This document shows positions 56,736 to 64,000 of a DNA stretch of 64,000 bases, one piece after another. The notes below the pieces were generated by a model, which saw nothing but the letters and a program-made list of their open reading frames with translations, did no database searches and had not been told where the DNA came from. Where the stretch lies: positions 930,001 to 994,000 of the forward strand of contig NC_134745.1 of assembly GCF_050436995.1 (NCBI RefSeq). Direction: 5' to 3'. Each line of letters starts with the position of its first letter. The first letter of the stretch is position 1. The DNA comes from Anticarsia gemmatalis. Taxonomy: Eukaryota > Arthropoda > Insecta > Lepidoptera > Erebidae. The translations under genes were made by a program, and so were the position numbers.

Positions 56736-56999
56736 CACCTAACCTACCCATGTCGGTTTACCGAAAATTCCTTCTATATAACTATAAAATTATTTTATAT
56801 TAGCTACATTTACCTACCCTTGAGGTATATCCTAAGATTTACCAAGTGAATAGGGGTAAAAGTACGAAATAAAAGAATTGTTCGGACTTTTACTATGGAG
56901 AGTTGGTAAATCTTAGGTTTTACCGGAAAATCTTAGGATTTACCAGAGTACGGGCTTTTACAGTAACATAACCACTCTTTTAGACGCTCATAGCCAGTT

Positions 57000-57238
57000 G
57001 CGCTCAAAGTTCGTTAAACGATCTGTGGGTCGAGCAAACCTTGGCGCGGTCATTCCATAGATTGGTGACCGCATAGTGGTATTTGAACGAGGCGTCTCCG
57101 TGCTTCAAAGGGCACGTAAAATGTCGGTCCCGGTTGATGTCAATTAAGATAACAGTCGTTAAGCCACGTCAAAGGCTTCGGGCGGCTTGAACAACTTTGA
57201 CACTAGGTTGACCACTAACCATACGATGAGAGAGAGAG
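57000..57238 (+). repeat. Lepidopteran SINE with 5S-like promoter words
   Basis: TAGCCAGTTGCGCTCAAAGT, CTGTGGGTCGAGCAAACC, GGCGCGGTCATTCCATAGAT followed by TGGTGACCGC, and the tail CCACGTCAAAGGCTTCGGGC...CATACGATGAGAGAGAG. GGTGACCGC resembles box C of 5S rRNA. The same tail is found at 4657-4752. Confidence 0.55.
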
Positions 57239-57766
57239 ACCACTCTTTTAGGAAAACGCAGAAATGTGAGACATAAATCCTTTCTTCCTCTTCACTATAA
57301 AGTTAAAGGGGACAAACGTATTCAACTTGATTAGGCCGTTTTGGTACTTCGGTTTTCTACAGAGAGTTTCTTCGAAATACATTAACATTTATCCTCCTTT
57401 GGCCCGGGAATTATTGGACAATATAATCAGAAATAATTTACCTGTATTTTCGCATAGCAACCTCAATAAACCAAGCTGTTATATTCTCTTATTATGAAAA
57501 CCTGAATAACTCGTAACTCGTTTTCCTCATACAATTGTATACCATAACGGTGAACAATTTTGTAAAACCATGGTATTTTCCTCACTGTTTATAGTGCTTA
57601 GATTGTACTAGATAGAGAATTACCGTTTAAGAACGTGCCTTGTACTTGGTAATATGGATGACTAAACAGAAGCAAGAACTGTTTATCATAAAATACTGTT
57701 ACTGATTTATTACTGTTATTTGGTTAACCTTTTATCTGAAGTAGATTTGAAACATATTTTACAACA

Positions 57767-58072
57767 GCCGCTCGGATCGCACTCTGAGGTTAAGCCATGC
57801 TTGCCGAGGTTGTTCTGTGAATGGACCATCTTATTCATATCAAGTTCCTCCGTGTTCCGGAGGGACATTAAACTGTGGGTCTTTGACAGTCGTTAACAGT
57901 TGTCAGAAGCTTGAAAGTCTGACAACCATTCATACCGAAGGGTATAGTTTTATAACCCAGAAAACTGGGTTGTGGAGGTCCGATAGGCAGTCGCTCCTCG
58001 TATTACCTGCATCTGGTAGGACTGAAAGCCGTCTCCAACAAAGTTGGAAAGAAGGGCTAGGCTAGGCTGATG
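57767..58072 (+). repeat. 5S rRNA-derived SINE (SINE3 type)
   Basis: The head CGGATCGCACTCTGAGGTTAAGC...GAGGTTGTTCTGTGAATGG...ACC keeps the word order of the 5S rRNA internal promoter (GATCACCGAAGTTAAGC, GGTTAGTACTTGGATGGGTGACC). The body has TCCTCCGTGTTCCGGAGGGA (a hairpin) and GCTTGAAAGTCTGACAACC, and it ends ...AAAGAAGGGCTAGGCTAGGC. SINEs of this type use 5S-like pol III promoters. Deletions in the head (GATGGGTGACC reduced) suggest that it is inactive. Confidence 0.65.
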
Positions 58073-59080
58073 ATCACATACAGTTACATTTTTTCGATAA
58101 ATGATGAAACTATGTGGAATCTCCTTACAATAACAAGATAAGAAGGAATCGGGAAAGAGTTAAATATAGCAAAATAACTTAACTTTACTTTGTAGTTTGT
58201 AATCTAATGTTCTACATAAGACAGTCAACAATATTGCAGCCGTGTAACCGTGAAACACCCACTCTATCTACAAATGTTTGATATGATGTGAATTCGGAAC
58301 GTGTCAATATTTGCATTACATTATATTCGCCGTTCTCGGAAGATTCGCGTATTTATGTCACTATATAAATAGTTTGATTGAGCTGCACATACTGTTATAA
58401 AGACTATGCTACGTGGTTGAATGTTATGGCCTTTGCTTACAACGATAGGAACCTTTTACCATTGATATTCGCTCATCATGTTTTAATCAAAACTCATTTG
58501 GGTATTTGACTATTAGTCTTATGACGTCACAAGCTTAGTGTATTGATGATATCAAAAAAGTGATTGATGTTGCTTTTAGGATATATAACTATGCTTTACC
58601 CATATAAGTGTCTTATTTCTCCAATCCATAGCTCATCATAATACCGTTTTACAATGAGCAGGCCTTACGGTCACGGGAGAGCCCACTTATAGAAACTACC
58701 CACAGAAATGAAAAAACAAAACTATTTTTACTGTCACACTGTCCCATCAAAATCAGTAAAAATATTTCGTCATTAGTGATAAAACCATTCTGTTAATCTA
58801 GCTATTTTCTTTTTTTTAAAGACAATTCAGTACTACTTTTCACACTATTTAACATAAATTACTGTAGTAACTTGTTATTAAGTTACGGTAAATTTAATAT
58901 GGAAGCGACAACATGCGACATCGGAAGCTGTGCGCCCTTGTAACTTTCACAAAAGGTGCCTTTCCCACAAGAGGAAGGAAAACGAAATCACGCAGTAAGT
59001 AGATCCTTATCTTATTAATATTATAAAGACCTGTTATACTGTTTGAATTTATAAATTATTATATTTTGGCTACGTATATA
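58073..59080. other. AT-rich spacer
   Basis: No exon, RNA gene or repeat shared in the window was recognised. Confidence 0.35.
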
Positions 59081-59084
59081 AACA

Positions 59085-59170
59085 CGCAACCGGTGGTTCT
59101 GTATGGCAAGATGTATGAATGTCTTCATTCACAAAGGAAGTTTGTAAGGATCCTACTATGTGGCGTTGTT
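59085..59170 (-). repeat. Dispersed repeat G, copy 2
   Basis: CACGCAACCGGTGGTTCTGTATGG and GGAAGTTTGTAAGGATCCTA correspond to 27590-27660. Confidence 0.4.
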
Positions 59171-59732
59171 GGCTAATAATGGCAAACCACGAACGAAAGT
59201 ATTATAGATAGATCCTTTCAAAATGCTTGATAACAGGTAAATTTTAAATATTGAAGCACATGAATAAACAACAACATAAGTTTTTTACTTTTTCTACATA
59301 GCTTGCATTTCATTTATGTACCGAATTTTGCAGTATTAATATGTATATATTGCCTATATATAGTCTGAACTCTGAATATGTACCTTCACCAACTTTTTTC
59401 TAACAGTGGTTTGTAGGTATATTCAGAACCACAAACTTAAATGGCACGTGAACCATCCTTGTTTGCTCAAAAATATTCACAATTAGCTACGGTCTTAACT
59501 TCATAGTTCCATATAGAAGTTATTGCATCACGTTATCTAGGTTTCAGTTGACAGACCACAGCTGGATAGATCGTTACTCGGTTAGTGCCTAACATGTGTT
59601 CGAATGAGGTCACTTGTGCAACATGTAACTTGTACTTGGACCATTTGGACACTATCTTTGTGTTACAGACTTCTATTATAGGCATACGGTTTTAAGCCAT
59701 AGATGGTTCACTACTTAGTGCTAACTTTATTT

Positions 59733-59805
59733 GTGATTTGTGAAAGTCCCCGCGACACAAGAGCAATTCTTAGTGCGGGAGTTGTCTTTGTAGAAAAAAA
59801 GAACA
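59733..59805 (+). repeat. SINE tail fragment
   Basis: GTGAAAGTCCCCGCGACACAAGAGCAATT and TAGTGCGGGAGTTGTCTTTG, followed by A-rich sequence, match the tail of 52868-53085. Confidence 0.6.
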
Positions 59806-59857
59806 CAATATTGTATTTTTTTTTTCAGCTTCTTCTAAACGATAATATCACGCCTTT

Positions 59858-59912
59858 TTCCTATAGGTGTAAGCAAAGACCAAAGAACGCCACTTGGTAC
59901 GATCCTTACAAA
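59858..59912 (+). repeat. Dispersed repeat G, copy 3 (opposite strand)
   Basis: TTCCTATAGGTGTAAGCAAAGACC, AAAGAACGCCACTTGGTACG and ATCCTTACAAACTT are the reverse complement of 27640-27700. Confidence 0.5.
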
Positions 59913-60039
59913 CTTAAGGATTATCGTCCATTGTTTTACCTATAAAATGTCATTTCTTAGTAATTCTGAGTCATTGTGTAAGTCTTAGTAGTAATTATAG
60001 TTACTATGAAGTTGGAAAAGGCAACATGAAAATTCCAGG

Positions 60040-60083
60040 CCATCATATGTCTCAATAATGTTGAGATTATAGAGACATATGAT
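60040..60083. repeat. Hairpin with CATATGTCTC arms
   Basis: CATCATATGTCTC and GAGACATATGATG are perfect 13-base arms separated by about 18 bases. Single occurrence. Confidence 0.45.
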
Positions 60084-61169
60084 GTATGTAAAACATACAA
60101 CAACAGTCACACTGCGTCGGAAGTTTTGTCAGACATCAACTAAATAACTGTCTTATTAGGATAAAGAAATATATAAACAAGTAAAATCTTGAAGCCTGAA
60201 TGAAACACAAACTTTTTCCGTATACATGTACTTACAATAGATTCACTATTTGCTTTTCTAGATTTAATACAATGGTGCCTTTATCGTATGTAAGTACGAT
60301 ACATACATTGAATACTACAGAGGATATTCCCGTAGTTACTCTCGACTAAGTAGTCTCAATGAAGATGGACAGATCTATTTGCAAACGCATCTCTGTCAGT
60401 TGTTACATGTAATGGAGTAACGGCTCATCTCTGCAGTCAAAACAAACTCGTTTATTATGATTGATTTTAGCTATTAACACAAGTTATATTTTACGGCATG
60501 ATAATGATGATACAGTACACACCGGGCTTAGAAGATCATAATATCACGCAATTTCCTCCATTTTGTGCTATAATACGACAACTTAGTGGAGAGCCTATGC
60601 ATGTCAGATATATCTACTTAGATTATAATATACACAGTTCTTTTTTGTATGGACAAACCTGGTGTTCAAAGCTCTACTAAATTATTTGTCTATATAATTT
60701 ATCAAATCGCTTCCATATCGAGAATTTGATGTTAAAAATTAGCTGAATACAGTAGAAGTGCTGATCAGCCTGGCATAAAATCTAGATTTGTAGTTACTAA
60801 CCGATGCTCTATTGTATTTAGAAAATGCTTATGGTCAGGTATCTCTCGGATCTCTCATGTTTCAAAACTATTTCAGACGTGGAATATTCGAATGTACACG
60901 ATCAAGATTCCCATCTTAGTCTTGGAAATAAATTGTAAATATAGAACAAAGTTCCAATTCTACTATTAATTGGCCTGTGAAGACAAAAACTAATAGCATT
61001 ACCAGTCATTACAGAGGCGCCATCGCTCCATAACAGTCTCCCGCGCATGCATAGTTTTTACATAATACATTGCAATATATTTGGCACATAGCGTCATAGT
61101 AAATAGCTCGTTGTATCACTGACGATGGGTCAGGACGCGTTGGACGTGTTGCGTCCTATCGTCGTCTAT

Positions 61170-61222
61170 AAGCGCCTATTTGCGTCTATATGCGTATATA
61201 TGCGTCTATTTGCGTCTATTTC
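61170..61222 (+). repeat. Degenerate tandem repeat, TGCGTCTAT(A/T)T units
   Basis: About six units of roughly 10 bases (TTTGCGTCTATA, TGCGTATATA, TGCGTCTATT, TGCGTCTATT) in a short minisatellite. Confidence 0.65.
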
Positions 61223-61424
61223 AGTACACTCGTGGATCACGTGCATCTTTATTTACTTGCGAATTGTAGTTGAAAACCCACTTCTAGTTATTGCTTGTGT
61301 ACAAATGTTAGTGAGGCTTGCTTCTTGGTTCGGCTTTAATCAGGCTAGCCGGGCGAGAAACCCGAATATGTGAAGATACAACTGGAAGTGTATTATTGTA
61401 GTCGTTGTTACTTCTCATAATCCT

Positions 61425-61645
61425 ACTAATATTATAAATGCGAAAGTTTGTGAGAATGCATGTATGGATGTTTGTGACTCTTTCACGCAAATACTACTGA
61501 ATAGATTACGATGATTTGGTATGTAGGTAGCTGAAGACCCAGAATAACACATAGGCTACTTCTTATTCCGGAGTTCCCTAGGGATCTGGATATACATATA
61601 CGAGAAGGGGTTCCACGCGAACGAAGTCGGGGACGGCCTTAAGTC
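61425..61645 (+). repeat. Lepidopteran dispersed repeat (ACTAATATTATAAATGCGAAAG type)
   Basis: It begins CTACTAATATTATAAATGCG, contains TCACGCAAATACTACTGAAT and ACACATAGGCTACTTCTTATTCC, and ends ...TTCCACGCGAACGAAGTCGG. This is the usual structure of an abundant lepidopteran element, and it is related to the left half of the inner element at 51594. Confidence 0.6.
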
Positions 61646-62634
61646 TAACATAGTTCCGTAGCCCATGCTCTACGTGTCCTCAAACCAGATAAAATAATTA
61701 TAATACAATATGACGTATGTATAGACCCAAACATGGCCGGACAATGGACAAGCATCATAAATCCTTGACATTTAGCTGCTCTTGTTAACCCTATTATTAC
61801 CTCAGTTGCCCATATTGATCGAAAAGCAATCAATAAAGTTAATTAAACACGAGTTTCTCTCTACCTTTAATTTGTAAATAACCTAGCCACCTATAATCTT
61901 GTTTTTTTAAGACTTACCCTTATCAGAATACTGCTGTATTATCAAAATACGTACCTATTGTTCGGATATCCATGCCTAAGACATAAAACTTAACATACTA
62001 TTATTCTGCATTTTATAATTAACGCTGTACCGAATGAGGGCCCAAATAATGAAATGGTTTTGCAAAAAAAATAGTTTAATCGTCACGTTATACTTTGTTT
62101 AGAAATAATACGACATCAAAAGTGGATACCATATCGACGGTCCCTACGTACAATAACCTAATTGCAAAAGGCAAATTTTACAGGAGAGCTGTTTGAAGTT
62201 TCAAACACTTGTATCTCAAGTTCTATCAATCGCAGAGCTATGAAATTTTGCACGAAGTCTTTATTTGTTGTCTTTTATGAGAAAATAAAATAAAAACGCT
62301 AAAATATATTCATTTTATGTACCACTGGTCACAACCGTCGTTTTAGATCGGAAACATTCCGACTAGCATTTACCTAAGTGGTACTTACTGATCTTTACAT
62401 GGGGGATTGAACAACGATCTAAATTGTAACTGCCTTTTACTAAATTTTACGTTGAGTATAATATTGATTTACGGTGTTTTCATACTGGGAGCCATGAGGT
62501 AAGGGCTGATAATAAAATAAAAATAAATATTTTAAAAACTTTTTTTATTAAATTCACAATAGGCAACCCTTTTCTTCATCATAAAGATATAAAATATTAC
62601 ATAGTAATAATATTGAGCAATCATAATTAGGTAC
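61646..62634. other. AT-rich spacer before the copia fragment
   Basis: No LTR, exon or RNA gene could be supported. TGTTGAATATGG just before the copia frame is not enough to call a 5' LTR. Confidence 0.35.
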
Positions 62635-64000
62635 TTGTTGAATATGGTTTCTCGAGAAAAATGTTTCAAGTATACATCAACACTTCCAAAGAAGGATGAT
62701 GAAGCCGAGATCGAGAAGGATCAAGAAGCATACACGTTAATATGCCTTCACTTAGAATCTCATCTGTATCCGTATGTTCAAAATCTTACTTACGCAAAAG
62801 AAGTGTGGGATGCATTGACAATAATTTTTGAAGACAAGGCAATAAATAGGCGCATAACTCTGATGAATTGTCTCTTGGATGAGAAGCTGGAAAACCACCG
62901 ATCTGCTGTCATGAGTCAGGCTCAAAAGCGTAAAGAAATCAATCAAAGTTTCGATCACGATTTGGTTGCCGTGGTACTTTTGCGAGGTATGCCTGATGTT
63001 TACCGACCATGACGGATGGCACTAGAGCATTCAGGAATGAAGATTACTTCTCAAAATGTTCGGCAAAAGCTACTACAAGAAGATAGCGCTCAGAGCTCTT
63101 CAAATGATTCCTCGTCGAACTCGGCTTTAGTAGTGAAGAAACAACAGTCAGTATTAAGGCTCAAGTGCTTTTAATGTGGAAAGAAAGGTCATAAGAAGTC
63201 CGATTGCCCGATGCTGGACATGGATGTGGTGCACGCTTACCAACGGCTTCCTAGAAGTCGAAGAAAGTTGCGTTATGGTGTTCAAGTGTTCACTGTCGGT
63301 GCACAAATCCTTCAGCCCCTCGACGTTTTATCTCGATAGTGGAGCCTCGACACACATGAGTTTTCAGAAGCAGTGGTTTAGAGACTTTAAGGTTACTGAT
63401 AAGAATGTTGTGACGTGTGCAAATGATGATAGAATGTCAAGTGAAGGCAAAGGTGATATTATAGTTAATGTGAAAGGAGTTTTGTTAACTGTAAAAGATT
63501 GTTCCTTTGTGCCTGGCTTGAAAGTTAATCTTTTGTCGGTATCTAAGTTGGCACAGAATGGATGGAGAGTTATTTTTGATTCTGATGGCTGTAGGATGTT
63601 TCACCAATCGATAAGCGAAATAACGAGTAAACTTGTGGTAACTGCTAGTGAAGTCTCAGGTATCTATAAGTTGGATGATTGTTTTGCTAATGTAGATGGT
63701 GCTTTGGCTACGGTTCAAGTTGAAGACTCGTTGGCACTTTGGCATCGTAGATTAGGGCATGTTAACTTGAATGATTTACGGAAGTTGCCTAATATCGAGG
63801 TTGGAGGTAAAAGTGTAATGGAACCTTGTGCTGCTTGTATAAGAGGTAAGGCACATAGATTACCTTTTCCAAAGGGTGGAGCAAGGCGAGCGAAAGACAA
63901 ACTCAGTTTATTACATGCTGATTTGTGTGGTCCCATGTCGGAACGTTCTTATGGTGGAGCTCGTAACATGTTCGTAATAGTAGACGATTTCACTAGTAAA
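62635..64000 (+). mobile_element. Ty1/copia retrotransposon gag-pol, broken, running off the right edge
   Basis: The gag part (62641-63235) shows a copia-type capsid segment (ICLHLESHLYPYVQNLTYAK, VWDALTIIFEDKAINR, RGMPDVYRP) and a CCHC knuckle C-F-stop-CGKKGHKKSDC. Pol continues in the +1 frame: protease YLDSGASTH (Asp codon at 63335), the pre-integrase LWHRRLGHVN with CAAC, and the integrase start HADLCGPMS to VDDFTSK at the window edge. Breaks: TGA at 63010-63012, TAA inside the knuckle at 63172-63174, and a one-base frameshift near 63237. The N-terminal gag residues before FKYTSTLPKK are missing. From about 63240 onward the frame is open, so decay is moderate. Reverse transcriptase and RNase H would lie beyond 64000. 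Confidence 0.9.

Larger units (their letters stand above)
55122..56968. mobile_element. 1847-bp element with ~143-bp terminal inverted repeats enclosing a reverse transcriptase remnant
   Basis: The left arm (55122-55264) and right arm (56825-56968) are about 85-90% complementary and face inward from TGTTACTGTAAAAG at both extreme ends. TAAC flanks the element on both sides (55118-55121, 56969-56972). Each arm contains repeated words AAATCCTAAGATTT and AAAAGTCCG in both orientations. Between the arms lie a family R repeat, a 5'-truncated CR1-like reverse transcriptase and two GC hairpins. No transposase is seen. Two independent solo insertions in opposite orientation are the alternative; the matched ends and TAAC favour one element. 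Confidence 0.6.

Noticed and set aside
62580..62650. 5' LTR of the copia element
   Set aside because: TGTTGAATATGG is the only hint; no matching LTR, primer-binding site or inverted TG...CA boundary can be shown inside the window.

Overview
This is an animal nuclear window, almost certainly from a moth or butterfly. It has AT-rich introns and spacers, compact GC-richer exons bounded by GT/AG, and repeats typical of Lepidoptera: the ACTAATATTATAAA...GTCAGCTAGT family, tRNA- and 5S-like SINEs, a decayed mariner, and copia and CR1/jockey-type fragments. No prokaryotic feature (operon, CRISPR, ribosome binding site) is present.

Four protein-coding host genes can be reconstructed exon by exon. 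From left to right they are: the 3' half of a caveolin (+, 1493-2251); a complete 18-exon MSH5 meiotic MutS homologue (+, 3619-14107, 842 aa); a complete 9-exon UBA5, the E1 enzyme for UFM1 (-, 16433-20552, 396 aa), convergent with MSH5; and a complete 13-exon membrane-anchored animal haem peroxidase (+, 30028-50070, 817 aa), possibly the ommochrome gene cardinal. All exon phases close without a frameshift or internal stop in these models.

The rest is mobile or repetitive DNA plus plain AT-rich spacer. The left edge (1-877) is a 5'-truncated non-LTR retrotransposon ORF1 (-). The MSH5/UBA5 gap holds a 577-bp TTA-flanked MITE. The spacer upstream of UBA5 holds a 1292-bp mariner that landed inside an older lepidopteran repeat. 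The peroxidase introns hold further MITEs and a four-fold CACGTG cluster. The right 14 kb (50-64 kb) is a repeat graveyard: nested Lep elements, SINEs, a 1.85-kb long-TIR element that encloses a CR1-like reverse transcriptase remnant, and at the edge a broken copia gag-pol.

The genes do not form one pathway. MSH5 serves meiotic crossover, UBA5 serves UFMylation, caveolin serves membrane domains, and the peroxidase may serve pigment or extracellular oxidation. I see no clearly new biological system. The most unusual structures are the long-TIR composite at 55122-56968, the two diverged inverted copies of an unclassified repeat at 7596-8235 and 47695-48320, and the nested insertions. Repeat-family names are from memory and none was checked against a database.
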